Below the pieces are notes generated by a model, which was given only the letters and a program-made list of their open reading frames with translations, did not search any database and was not told the DNA's origin. From Pinus tabuliformis (Eukaryota; Streptophyta; Pinopsida; Pinales; Pinaceae), in the NCBI GenBank assembly GCA_031772625.1, contig CM062817.1:889438184-889502183 (forward strand): 64,000 nt of DNA, given 5' to 3'. Below, piece after piece: positions 46,655 through 58,923 of this stretch. Position 1 is the first letter of the stretch. Each line of letters opens with the position of its first letter. Position numbers and translations under genes: made by a program.

Positions 46655-47512
46655 ATGGCATCAGCAGGGTTGAGATATCAGAATCAGTTGGACGAAGCCT
46701 CCAACTACGTGATCTGGAAGGCAAGAATTTCCTGTCTTCTAGATGAATACGATCTCAAAGCCTACAACGATGCAATGGTAGCTATCCCCACATATGCAGA
46801 TCAAATGAAGACCTACATGAAGGAGATGGCGAAAGCAAAGAGGTTGATTCTCGATGGGGTTCGAGATCACATGGTGTCTCACATAGTCGGCAAAGATACT
46901 GCTAGGCAGATGTGGGAAGCTCTTGCTATGCTATACCAAGGATCTTCTAAGCAATGGAAGATGTATCTTGAGGAGAAGATGATATGTACAATGATGCAGA
47001 AAGGGTAGCACGTAGACCCCTTCCTCACTAGGATTCAAGATGTCTGAGACCAGCTGTCTGCAATAAGGTCAGCGCCCCAGCCTACAAAATTGGTGCGGTT
47101 AGCTCTAAACAGTGTTTCCGAAGACTGGTAGGTCTTCATCCAGAGTATTCTAGGCAAAGATAAGTTGCCAAAGTAGGATCAAATGTGGGTATATCTGCAG
47201 CATGAGGAGATGAGGCGAGATTTGGTGGAGAGCACCATTGGTCGCACCAGCAGCAGCAGTGGGACGAAGCAAGTGAAGGAAGAGGAGAATGTGGCACTCA
47301 CATGAAAGGGGCAGCAGGAGCAGCACAAGAAGAAGGACCTTTCCAAGGTCAAGTGCTTCAGATGTGGTGAGCTTGGCCACTACAACACCCAGTGTCCTCT
47401 CAGGAAGGACAAGGAGGAGAAGCAGGACCAGGCAGCAACTCATGCAAAGATCAACAGGTTGTACTCTAGATTGGAGGAAGAGTTTGCCATGATCACCAAT
47501 ATAGCTCTATGA
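46655..47512 (+). pseudogene. Copia-type gag with CCHC knuckle, several stops
   Basis: Gag packages retrotransposon RNA. It starts at ATG 46655 (MASAGLRYQNQLDEASNYVIW), closely similar in style to the gag of the surrounding copia at 43872. The first stop is TAG 47006-47008. The same frame continues with four more stops (TAG or TGA) to the knuckle CFRCGELGHYNTQC (about 47350) and ends EEEFAMITNIAL at 47512. Several stops could derive from CAG or CGA by C-to-T change. No protease follows; the DNA to 48090 is CAG-rich and non-coding. Confidence 0.85.
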
Positions 47513-47639
47513 CTGAGGCAGGGTGATTTGGTTTTGTAGCCCCGGAGAGCTACAAGATGGGTAGGATTCTTGAGGAGGTCCACCTCATGAATCAATACCT
47601 TGCTACAGGAGCCCATAGCATGCAGTAGCAGGATGGATT

Positions 47640-48090
47640 AGTGGCAGATGGTGTAGTCAGATGCTAGAGTGACAGATGTAGTGGCTAGTAGCAGTCAGAT
47701 ACTAGGCAGCACAGTGCAGAGTTGGCAGCAGTGCAGTTGGCACAGAGTAGAGTCAGCAGCAACACAAAGGCTTCAGTGACAGCGCAGAGACTAGCAGCAG
47801 TCAAAGACTCGGGAGACAGATGCATCATACTGATCACAGTTGATTCAGTATTTTGGATGCTTTTCAGTTGCAGTTGTTGCAATTGCAACAGCAACAAATT
47901 GAGAGGGAGTTGAAGTGCATATGCAGTGTTGGCAGCAGTTCAGAAGGACCAGCAATAGCAAAGATGCAGCGTATATCAGAGTTGCGCAGTAGTTGGTGGG
48001 CAGCAACAGCCAAACATCAGCAGCGTGACAGGAGGTGGTGCAGAGATAGGGTGTTGCTTCAGCTGGTTGTAGCGCTAGAACACATTCCTC
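47640..48090. repeat. CAG-rich low-complexity region
   Basis: Repeated GCAGCAGT, GCAGTTG and TTGCAATTGCAAC words fill the space between gag and the purine tract, where pol is missing. No conserved frame is seen. Confidence 0.55.
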
Positions 48091-48102
48091 GCTAAGAAGG
48101 AG

Positions 48103-49223
48103 TGTTAGTTTTTGTAGCATCAGATGTGTTCTAACCACGAAATTTGGTGGAGAGGCTAGAATACATGTATTCTCCAAAACCGAGAAATCTTTTCTGGAAA
48201 TTCCACCTAGAGATGACTTAATTAAAATAATTAATCAGTTTTTAATGTTTCCTAAGTCTAAACTTAGGAAATATGCTTAATTAAAGGGTATTAATTAAGT
48301 CATGGTGAGAATCTTCTAAAAAAAGACTTGGATCGAGTTATAGTTAATCTTAGCCATCGATTATTAAGTTTTAATCATGGTTGTTGATGTCTCAACGAGA
48401 GATTACAAGAAGAAATTTGATGGGGCTTGGAGGAGTCACACCAGCAGTTCGATTTCACTGGCAGATCAATTTCCTGAGTAGCAGCGCTAAGTTGCCAGAG
48501 AGAGAGCTAGTGAGCTCGAAGCAATGAGAGAGGGGCAGGGATAGTAAGGTCGGAGGGAGATTTTCCAGTTCCGGTGAGTGCACTGCGGAGGCAGTGCAAA
48601 GCCACCCAAAGGCAACGCATTGCTTCAGAGGGGATTATGTATTTTGCTGGGGAGAAGCAATGATTCAGTGCCAGGAGCCAGAGAGAGAGTCTGGAGGCTA
48701 GGAGGATCCATCTTCCAAAGAGCAATTGATCAGATAGAGAGAGGGAAGCAATTTCGAGTTGTGGGACGCAGTACTGCATAGGCTGATGCAGTGACTGCAC
48801 AGAAGCAACAAAGAGAAGCTCAATTCGAGTCGAGGTCAATGTTGAATTGTCTATGGGAGTGAGATTTTTCTCACTAGATTTATTGTCAGTCATTTCTCTA
48901 TATGGATTGCTAGATTTGAGCATCCATAGTCTTGTACTCAAATTTACTACTACATAACATTAAAACCATCAGCTGCTGCACCAGTTTTCCTGAGTTGGGT
49001 TTTCCGGGGACTTAGTCCAAAAATAACTATGTATTTGTGTGTGTGTGCATCTATTCTTCCAACATTTTTATTTCTTTCACAGTATTTATTTTGTGAAGGT
49101 TGTAGTGTATTTAATTTGATATTTGTCATAGCAGACAGCAAGTAAATTGTTTAATCGAATTAACAATTAGAAGAATTAACATCAGTTACTGCAATAGGAT
49201 TCGGGTTTTGCCGAATTTTCACA
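48103..49223 (+). repeat. 3' LTR of the gag-only element
   Basis: Copy of 45060-46179, preceded by purine tract AAGAAGGAG. It ends TTTTCACA at 49223. Confidence 0.93.
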
Positions 49224-50602
49224 CAGCGAAGCAGATTGGTGTGAGGTGAAGAACCTTTACAGGCTAAAATTTGAGATAGTCGCAGCCTTAAGTATCAAAG
49301 AGCGCCATGAGCAAGGTCAAGACCTTGGGGAGCTATGACACAGGCGCATGGGCCATTTACATCATGGAGCGCTGAAAATCCTCACGAAGATAGCCACGGG
49401 ATTGCCACAATGCAAACCGGACCAGCTTGACATGTGCAAGGGTTGCACACTTGACAAGTATGCCAAGACGTCCTTTCCCAATAGTGAAAACCGAGTTAAG
49501 GGTATCTTGGACTTGGTTCATTCGGATGTTTGTTGTCCATTCTCTTCTCCATCTCTTGTGGGATACAAGTACTACATCACCTTCAATGATGACCATTCGA
49601 GGAAGACGTGGATCTTCTTCATGAAGAAGAAAGACGAGGTGTTCTCAAAGTTTCTGGAGTTCAAAGCATTGGTGGAGAACTAAATAGGAAAGAAGGTCAA
49701 AGCGTTGAGATCAAATAACGATGGAGAGTACATCTTCGATGCCTTCAAGGACTTTTGTGCCAAGGAGGGCATCAGGAGGGAGGTCACCACACCCTATAAC
49801 CCTCAGCAAAATGAGGTTGTAGAGCACAAGAACCGAAGTATTGTTGCAGGGGCCAAGGCCATGTTGCATGACCAGGGATTGCCATAATTTATCTTGGCAA
49901 AGGCATGCAACACTGCAGTGTTTTTGCAGAACAGGAGTCCATATAAGGTGCTTGGACAAGTTACACCAAAGGAGGCATTCACCGACAAGAAGTCCGACGT
50001 TTCTCACTTCAAGATTTTTGGCAGTTTGTTTTACTGCCACGTACCTTCAGAGCGCCGAAAGAAGCTAGATCCTACAGAAAAAAAGGGCATTTACGTGGGC
50101 TACAGTGAAACATCCAAGGCATAGAGGGTTTACGTACCAGTGCTGAGGAAGAGAGTTATCAGGCGTAATGTTAACTTTGAGGAGGAAAGGGCTCTCAGGA
50201 AGTCCTTAGAGCGTGAGCATGCTACAACAAAGGTGGAGGAGCTACAAGCTCCTAAGTAGGACTCAGCTAGCCCCTCAAGCCACGTCATAGCTAGTTGTTG
50301 AGCAATTCATATAATAGTTAGTTGAGGGCACAGCATAGGAGCAGGAGGAGAAAGGAGCAAGCGAGGCCCACTTCAGCAGTGACATTACAAGCAGAAGAAA
50401 TTCAAGGTGGGTTGATCAGTTGATTCAAGACGCTCAGGGCAGGGTTGGGGCACCCATCTCTACATTCAAGCAGAGCAAACAACAACAAAGATACACAAGT
50501 TATATCGCTTTGACGATTGAGTCCTTAAACTCAAAGCCTTCTAGTTACAAGGAGGCATCCCCTCAGCAGGTTTGGCATGATGCTATGGTGGAGTACTTTT
50601 CA
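49224..50602 (+). pseudogene. Split copia: integrase
   Basis: Pre-integrase residues (KQIGVR) resume right after the inserted element. Then HLHHGALKIL, the zinc-type CKGCTLDKYAK and the core with HSDVCCPF follow. The second catalytic site reads RSNNDGEY where D-N is expected, so the Asp is Asn. E is in QQNEVVEHKN. Stops lie near 49681, 49885 and 50122. After DVSHFKIFGSLFYCHV the region reaches QVWHDAMVEYFS at 50602, the start of the reverse transcriptase domain, where the second insertion lies. Confidence 0.87.
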
Positions 50603-51197
50603 TGTTGATTTACCTAGGGCAAACAAGCTAAAACAATTTTCTTCAACAGATAACTACTTCTAATGATCAATTAGAATCATACATCCAATTATCAATAAGC
50701 AATTATGTAGAAGAAAATTTCAACCAATAAACATGAAAGAGCAATGGAAAATAACCATGAAACAATGAGACAAGAGACACAAAAATTAGGCCTGAGGCCA
50801 GGGCAAAACCCACAAGGGGAAAACCTATAAATCTTTCCTTATGAGAGAGAGAGTTCAAAGTTCATCAATATATCAGAAACAACAACATCAAGATAATAGC
50901 CAAACCAGTAACTAAGAACAAGATCAAGTGCAAAGCCCTCCTTCTAATTTTCGATCCCCTTCTACTTCTAACTTTGTTTGATCAGAGATAACAACATCAC
51001 AAGTCAATGTACCAAATGAGGAGGAGAGGTCTTATTTATATAGTCTGTGAAGGGGGTTGAATGGGTGCCTCTAAGGCGCTCAACTGACTTGAACAATAGG
51101 AAGTCGAGTTGAATATTTTAGGAGGCAAAATTTAAATTCAAATTTTCTATTTCTTCACATGATGAAAACACTGACCATAGCTACACAAATTCCAACA
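50603..51197 (-). repeat. 3' LTR of the non-coding element
   Basis: Plus reading TGTTGATTTACCTAGGG to AAATTCCAACA; pairs with 55631-56252. Confidence 0.92.
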
Positions 51198-54100
51198 CTC
51201 CCTCTTAGTCAAGGAGGTACCTTTCATTCTCTCTCAAGATCAATCTCCCCAACCAATCCATAAGTCTCTCAGCCACAACCTAAGGGACAGATCACAAGTA
51301 CAAGTCTCTCTCTCTATCACAATCAATATCCCCGACCAATCCATAGGTCTCTCAGCCACAGCCTAAGGGAGAGATTGTCAATCTCATCATAAGGAAAGAT
51401 ACATAGCATCCAACACATCCCATAAGCGATAACCCTATGGCATCCAAGTCAATGCCCTACTGACCAGTGGGATCAATCAATGAGGCCAAACCAATCATAT
51501 GCACAGGGTACATCTCCCTGACCACAAACAAGGTCTCTTAGTCCACGACCTAAGGGAGGAATCCCTATCTCAATCCCCAACTATATAGTCTCTCGGTCCA
51601 TGACCTAAGGGAGAGAACTTGAGATAAATCTCCCCAAGCAATCCATAGGCCTCTCGGCAAATGCCTAAGGGAGAGATCACAAAATCAGTGTCACCAACCA
51701 TACTCATTGGTCTCCCGGTAAAAAGCTAAGGGATCACTTCAGGCCTCAGAACCAAACTCCCGAACCGGCTAGGTCTCCTAGTCCAAGACTTAAGGGAGTA
51801 TCCAGGACAATCTTCTCGACCATAACCAAGTTCTCCCAGCCAATACTTAAAGAAGATTGCTATGATGCTATCAATCAAAGCTCCCTCTCTCCAAGAGAAG
51901 TAATCTCAGCCACACCAAGCTTTGTCAAAAACATCAGCAACCTGCTCAACGGCAAAAGAGTATACCATGGTCGATTCCATCATTTGATCACAAAGATCTG
52001 TAAACATCTTCTGAAGCCAAATTGCTTCACAAATTAGCTACATGTGGCAAAATGCAATAGAAACATTCATGTCATTCAGACCAACATAGCACCTAGCAGT
52101 GCTCTTTCTTTGTTCAACGAGCCAATCATAGGGATTCATCAAATCAGCAGCAGAGTCTCACAACTTCTTCAAATTTTCTTCAAGCAAGTATCCATGGACT
52201 CAGTCCATTATGCCACTACCTCAGCAAGGATTTCAACAGGCTCGTGCCACACTTTCAATCTTACAATTCTTCAATCAACTCCCTCTTACACACGACGAAG
52301 AGGACCTCAATCCATGTCAAAAACTCATCATCAACACATAGTAGAAAAGTCACGAGCTCTTCTTTAGCAAATTTGGATCAACATTAATCTTCAAGACTTC
52401 AAGCCATCTTCACATTGGAAGTTGCAACTGACTTCTTTACATCATGGATCAAATCATGTTTCAATCAAGCTAATCTTGTCTGCTCCCTATGAGCACAGAG
52501 CTCATTCAATCACAAGTCATCTTGTCACATTGTTCTTCCATCCATTTCCAACGATTGGCAAACCTTGGAAGTCTTCATTATGTCCCTGCAATCCTTACTA
52601 GGAGGCCATGGAAGAACAAGTACAACCAAGCAAGATATACAAAGACAATATACTCATGATGAAACAACAAAAGAAACAATCAAGAAAGTAATTATCTCTT
52701 GAGAATGTGTCAGCTCCCTCTTGATCTTTAGGCTTCTTAGATACTGTCAACCTTGTCCACATCATCAAGGAGTTAACCTCATTCACATGATCAAGGAGTT
52801 GACTTCATCCACGTCATCATCAAGGAGTCCACATAATCCACATCATTAAGGAGTTAGGGTTTCTTCTTTCAAGAAGATGTAATCAATTCTAGGGTTTGGT
52901 CCATAATCCCTGGGCTTTCTTCTCCAAACCTTACCTAGGGTTTACAAACCTTAAAAAATCCTTACATCATCCTCGAGTTCAATATCATCATTACAAGAGA
53001 TTAGACCTAGGCTTTAGACCACAAACCCTCGCTAGGATTTACAAATCCAAAACATCTCAATCTTCAAAACCCTAGATTTTGCAATCTCATCAAACCTTAA
53101 ATCCTTAGTACTAATTTGATCAGACTTCAGGGTTAGAATGGAAGTTTGTTTAGCAAATGGAGTAATCTTGACATCCTTGCATTTATTTCCAATGTCCATA
53201 CCTACATAGTTCAGATCACAACTTATCAGCTGCATTGCTTTTGCAATAAATTTCATCATCAAATATTCATACCTATACTTAGGAATTCATCAAGAGAGAC
53301 ATTGGTCTTCAAGGCAAGTGACATTTTTAAACTTAGCAATCCTTCTTAAAAAGTTTCCAGCTCTGGGTCAATCATGAGATTCTAAAACAATGTCTTGACA
53401 CCAATTCTTTCACTTGCAGACTTGCAACTTGTTTGTCCATTAATGAGATACTGAGCCACCCATTATTGTTTGATTGCTCTAAAGGTCGGAACAAAAAACT
53501 CAAGGAAGATCATTAGTGAAATTGCAATAATCCTGATTATATTATTGACGACTTACAAAGGAGCATGGCTTTCAAAAATATATAGTAGATTTTTCCAGGT
53601 GACACAGTCTTGAATCCTTAGACTTATGACGGTTGGCCTCAAGATTAATTAGCTCGGCCTCTTTGCAATGCATTTTGTCAAAGTCTTATATGTATAGAAA
53701 GGAGTTCAGTGACCATCAACAAAAGATCAATCCTTCAATTCAACAAATTATCAGACATGCAAACTCAGATTTTCTCTTGGTTCATATCATGCTTCAAGGA
53801 TACAAATCATAGTAACCACAATAATATCAGACTTTCCCTTCACTTCAGCACAACAGTTTCGGATGATAATAAATTTTGACTTCTTATAGAGTAATGTCAG
53901 CTTCTTATATCATCCATTCTTTATCTATAGAATAGAGTCTCCTTCAAGCAGTCATTGTCACACCATGGACTTGAATCTTCCACGAACATGTGACACAATA
54001 ATGAGCTCGAACTACTAGTTACGCAGAGATGATCTTGAGCCTTGTCAAACTCAGATGCCTTGGATTTGTAGCTTCAATCCCAAACACTTTGTCATGAACA

Positions 54101-55618
54101 TCATACTTACAATGATCTCAGGTTTGATCCACATATTCACAGCTTGGACTATAATCATAGAGATGACAAACTTCGGACCTTATGAGGGAGCTCGAACTTG
54201 CCACCATGGATTTAGAAAGGCAAACTTCGATCCTTGACACAGAATTCAGATTACTAAATTCTGATTGACATCACGAAAACTCGAGTCACAAAATTCACAT
54301 AAATGATGCCACAGGATTTGCATAAGAGATGCCATAGAGCACGTAAACTTTTGGTCCTTAATTACTTTAGGATCGAATCCTTCTATAATTCAGATTTGTC
54401 TTACAGGGATAAGATTTGTCTTGGCCTTCCTCAAAACTATTGATAAGGACATGATCATTTCAAAGATATGAGGGAGCTCAAACAAGGATCATTATTTAGA
54501 TGAGGCTCAGATCTCCTCAACATAAACTTTGGACCCCTTCCATAATACTACAGACTTCGGACTTTAATACAAGTTCAAATTTGTTACTATCTTGCAAGAC
54601 AAAGAGAGGGTTGACAATACTTACCATACTCATGTAGCACAAACTATTCAGTCCTTTCTTCCATAGAGATGAGTTTCAAAGGGCTAATAAAATTCAGATT
54701 TTTTTTCTTGGACTCGGTATTTCCGCTAGTATTTGTAGAATGATAATACCACAAAGATACAATAGCGTCACTATAACTCTGTTGTCACAGAGGTAAGAAT
54801 GCCTTAGACCTCGCACTAATCACTTCATATTTACATTATACACAGGGCAATTGTAGTCTCAAATTTGCACTTATCAAATCCTCAGATTCGCATTGATTTC
54901 ATAAAGAGTGGGGGCTTTAGGTATGCAAATTTTTACAAAAGATAGGTGTCTTACGTCCGCAATTTTTCACAAATAATTAGAGCCATAGGTAGCTTGTATA
55001 ACACAGAGAATAAGATGCCATAGGAGCTCGCGTAGGAAGGTGTCATAGATCTCGCACAAAGGAGCTACATAACTTGCATAAAAGGTGCCACAGAGCATTC
55101 CATAGAACTCGCATAAAAGTGTCACAAAGCATGTTGCAGAACTCGCACAGAAGTGACACGGAGCATTCGCTTTCCACAGAGAATCAATACCTCAGGCTTG
55201 CAAGAGTATAGGTGACCTCAATTCCACTTAGATACCATTATTCCAGATGCTACTGGGGTCTATTTCATAAGTATATTAGGCTAAGACTTGGCCATCATCC
55301 ATAGAGGTTCAAACATCAATTTGTGTTACTAATCCTTCCACAGATGCTACAAAACTTCAAATAGGAGTCATGGGACAGTGCCTTGAGGAGGATCAAACTA
55401 CTCTTCAAACCTTCTTTAGCATATAAGCCCTCTAGACTTTAAGGGAGACTCGGCCCTCTCTCAACGACTGGAATAACACGATCTTGAAGCACAGAAAATT
55501 TTCGGCCCTTCTTACATGGTTCCCACTAATACTTCGGATTATTCTCAAAGAAGGGGGCTCGGATTTCTTTATTTCAAAGGAGGTGATGTGGTCTTTGTCT
55601 CAACTACTCATCGAACCA
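51198..55618. other. Interior of the non-coding LTR element
   Basis: About 4.4 kb with no gag or pol. The left part (51200-51860) repeats a word close to CTAAGGGAGAGA with TCTC(A/G)GCC roughly every 60-100 bp; the right part (about 55020-55170) repeats GAGCTCGC/AACTCGCA motifs. Plus ORF 52044-52367 shows no domain. Confidence 0.65.
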
Positions 55619-55630
55619 ACTTTGATACCA

Positions 55631-56252
55631 TGTTGATTTATCTAGGGCAAACAAGCTAGAACAATTTTCTTCAACAAATAACTACTAAAGATCAGCTAGC
55701 ATCATAACATCCAATTATTATTAAGCAGTTATACAGAAGAAAATTTCAACCAATAAACATGAAAGAGCCGTGGAAAATAACCATGAAACAATGAGACAAG
55801 AAACACAGAAATTAAGCCTGAGGCCAGGGAAAAACCCACGAGGGGAAAACCCAAATATCTTTCCTTATGAGAGAGAGAATTCAAAGTTCATTAATACATC
55901 AGAAACAACAACATCAAGTTAATAGCCAAAACAACAACATCAAGTTAATAGCCAAACCAATAACCAAGAACAAGATCAAGTGCCAAGCCCTCCTTTTGAT
56001 TTTCGGCCCCCTTCTTCTACTTCTAACTTCGTTGGATCAGAGATAATCAAATCACAAGTCGATGTACCAAATGAGGAGGAGAGGTCTCCTTTATATAGTC
56101 TTTGAAGGGGGTGAAATGGATGCCTCTAAGGGGCACAACTGACTCGAACAATAGAAGGTTGACTTGAACATTTTAGGAGGCAAAATTTAAATTCAAATTT
56201 TCTATTTCTTCACATGATGAAAACACTGACCATGGCTACTCAAATTCCAACA
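55631..56252 (-). repeat. 5' LTR of the non-coding element, with 27-bp duplication
   Basis: Same as 50603-51197 but 27 bp longer. The difference is explained by a tandem repeat of ACAACATCAAGTTAATAGCC near 55910-55960, so duplication occurred after the LTRs began to diverge. Confidence 0.9.
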
Positions 56253-57640
56253 CTTCCATCATGTAGAATGATGTATGGGAGATTGTGCCAAGGCTAGAGG
56301 GCAGATCTGTGATTGAATCCCGATGGATCTATAAGATTAAGCACAGAGCTAACGAGAGTGTAGAGAAGGACAAGGCTAGATTCGTAGTCAAAGGGTTCTA
56401 TCAGGTGGAGGGCATTGACTACAACGAGATTTTTGCACCCATGGCTCTCTATTCGTCCATTAGGACCATATTAGCACTCACAGAGCAGATGGGGTGGAAG
56501 ATCCACCAAGTGGACGTGAAGACAGCCTTCCTTAACAGTCTGATTGAGAAAGAGATTTACATAAAGCAACCAAAGGGGTTTGAGACCCATAGCAGGGAGA
56601 TGCATGTGTGTAGGCTCAAGAGAGCTCTATATGGGCTCAAGCAAGCCCACAAGCATGGTCTCTCGCATTGACAACTATCCTCTGGGACTAGGCTTCTCCA
56701 AGAGTGAAGTTGACCCTAACTTATACTACATTGTGATTGGGAGGCAGCCTCCCATTCTTGTGTTGTACATAGATGACTTCATATTGGCAAGGGATGAGAA
56801 GCTCATCTGTGACTGCAATAAGGATCTTGTAGCAAAGTTTGACATGAAGGATATGGGGCTTATGCACTATTTCCTTGGGTAGGAGGTTTGGCAGGGTGAT
56901 GGACAGATTTTCTTGGGGCAAGGCAAGTACGCTATGGAGATTCTCAAGAAGTTTTGCATGCAGGATTGCACACCTCTAGTGACAAACTGGAGGAAGGTGG
57001 ACGGCAGACAAGAGCGAGTTGGTGCCACACTCTATAGACAGTTGATTGGGTTGTTGATGTATCTTGTGAACACGCAACCTGACATTTGCTATGTAGTGAA
57101 CCAGTTGAGCCAGTTCATGGTTGAACCTACTAGAGTGCACTAGGTTGCTACCAGACATGTCCTGAAGTACCTCAGAGGTACAATGGATTATGGGTTGTTG
57201 TACAGACAGGTTGATGGAGTGAAGTTGGAAGGCTTCAAAGATGCAGATTGGGCAAGAGGTTCCATAGACAAGAAGAGTACTTCATATTGCACCTTCAATG
57301 TCGGGTCAGGAACTATTTCCCGGTTCACAAGGAAGCAGAGATCGGTGGCATGGAGTTTAGTAGAGGTTGAACACATGTTTGTTAGCCCGACAACTTGTGA
57401 GGCCATCTGGTTGAGGAAGTTGTTTGTTGGGCTTTTCGGTCAAAGGTTGGAGCCTACAGTCATACACTGTCACAATCAAAGCCCCATTAAGCTCTTTGAC
57501 ATCCAGTGTTCCACGACCACTCCAAGCACATCGAGATCTTGTAGCACCATATCAAAGATTGTGTTCAGAGGGGCAAGATCAAACTTCAATACATTCCTAC
57601 AGGAGAGCAGAAATCAGACATATTGACCAAAGCTTTGCCT
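56253..57640 (+). pseudogene. Split copia: reverse transcriptase and RNase H
   Basis: Resumes with IM-stop-NDVWEIVPRLEG, completing the motif cut at 50602. SRWIYKIKHRANESVEKDKA, VDVKTAFLN and RALYGLKQA follow, then a frameshift near 56650 and the active site YIDD (about 56770). A TAG at 56880-56882 interrupts FLG-EVW. RNase H parts are KDADWARG, RSVAWSLVEVEH and HCHNQSPIKL, with another stop at 57141. It ends at about 57625, shortly before the PPT. Confidence 0.88.
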
Positions 57641-57709
57641 AGAGGGAGCTTTGTCTATTTCAAGGACAAACTGGATGTAGTTCAGAACACCTTCCTCTCT
57701 AAGAGGGAG

Positions 57710-58544
57710 TGTTAAATGGAGTTCGAGGAGGAAGGGTCCTGCTAAATTTAACAAGTGCACTAAATTTGGCAGAGGAACCCACATGTGGGGCCAGGGCACA
57801 GATTTACGTTTTCTCATCATTTTTTACTTATAGTCAAAACAATTTTCTTATAGTCAAAAAGTGAAACGATCTCAGCCATCCATTGAGATTTAATCTCAGC
57901 GATTCCACGCATTGAGATCTAATCTCAGCCATTCATGGAATTGGTGGGCCCGGATCGACTTCAAGGAGGGACAAGGGCACAAGCTTGCCTCATTATGCAC
58001 TAGACAGCTTTGGTGTTCTGCTTAGCAAAGAGAAGGGTGTTCAGTTCAGTGCCTAGGGTTTCAAATCAGCACATTAGGAAAAAAAGAGGCCAAACAGCTT
58101 TAGATCACTTCCAGCCAACGCATACTTCAGCCAAGGGCCGCATCCAATTGTGTTGCTGCATAGAGGGGTCATACAGGCCTGTACGGGTTCGTACAGTGCA
58201 CACGCAGGGACGTTGAGCTATAGAGAAATGTGTAGACCACTTGCACTGAGGATTAGCTGAGTAAAGGGAAATTTTCCCTCACATTCGTAATCATTTTTTT
58301 GAAGACTTTGTTGAGCATAATAAGAAGAACACCAAGTTTGAAGGTTTTCCCCATTTGGTGCCACCTAGGTAAAATTTGTCGTGTTCAGTCTTATGGTGTG
58401 TTTGTCTTCATTTATTCTTTATTTTCCACTACATGAAAGTTAGTAAACTCAATACATTTTTGGATTGAAGTTAATGTTCAATTTTCATCTCTTTGCTTAG
58501 CATTATTCACAAATTAGATTTTTGAGTTTTAAAGCAAACTAACA
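57710..58544 (+). repeat. 3' LTR of the split copia
   Basis: 835 bp from TGTTAAATGGAGTTCG to AAACTAACA, preceded by the purine tract AAGAGGGAG at 57701-57709. It is the complete version of the truncated 5' LTR. Confidence 0.9.
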
Positions 58545-58923
58545 CAATAATCAATGGTGAAACTCTTTAAATCAATTATAATGGATAAAATAGAATCTAT
58601 TTTGAATTTCATGTATCCCAAGGCAAGGGTTTGCCTCCAATTACTTCTAATTATTGCAGATGATTTCCAAAACATGTAATCAGCCTTAAAACACTTAGAA
58701 ATAATGTTAGCATAGCAATATAGAGTAAAATAAAGGGGGTTGTATAGACTTCGAGTTTTAGGGCTTTCCCAAAATGCAATTGTGTGGTGATTTGTCCAAT
58801 AAAATAGTCAATATGTGCAATTTAAACCACAATTTAGTGAAGATATTCACTATTGAATTTTCAAAACGAGCACGGGTACAAATAAACGGGTGCGAGTTTT
58901 CGAAATGGGCATGGATACGAAAC
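58545..58923. other. AT-rich spacer
   Basis: No gene seen. A GAGC/ACGGG-containing stretch at 58865-58920 may belong to a hAT end. Confidence 0.4.

Larger units (their letters stand above)
45060..49223 (+). mobile_element. Gag-only LTR retrotransposon inserted in the split copia
   Basis: 4164 bp with LTRs 45060-46179 (1120 bp) and 48103-49223 (1121 bp). A PBS TGGTATCAAAGC is at 46180-46191 and a purine tract AAGAAGGAG at 48094-48102. Flanks are CAATG (45055-45059) and CAGCG (49224-49228), 3 of 5 equal with transitions only, as expected for an aged duplication. The interior (1.9 kb) has gag and a knuckle but no protease, integrase or reverse transcriptase, so pol must be supplied in trans. 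Confidence 0.92.
50603..56252 (-). mobile_element. Non-coding minus-strand LTR element inserted in the split copia
   Basis: Direct repeats 50603-51197 (595 bp) and 55631-56252 (622 bp) bound 4.4 kb without recognisable coding. In minus sense the PBS TGGTATCAAAGT lies at 55630-55619 and a purine tract (AAGAGGGAG) at 51206-51198. The copia reverse transcriptase frame is cut between 50602 and 56253. Flanking pentamers (TTTCA and CTTCC) do not match, so the target duplication has decayed. It resembles LARD-type non-autonomous elements. Confidence 0.9.
43071..58544 (+). mobile_element. Copia retrotransposon split by two later LTR elements
   Basis: Plus-strand parts in order: truncated 5' LTR 43071-43671, PBS 43672-43683, gag-protease 43872-45059, [inserted element 45060-49223], pre-integrase and integrase 49224-50602, [inserted element 50603-56252], reverse transcriptase and RNase H 56253-57600, PPT, 3' LTR 57710-58544. 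Protein homology resumes on the far side of each insertion at the same place, which proves the nesting. Without insertions it would be about 5.7 kb. Confidence 0.92.

Noticed and set aside
50598-56257. Target duplication for the 50.6-56.3 kb element
   Set aside because: TTTCA and CTTCC do not agree; the nesting rests on the interrupted copia frame instead.
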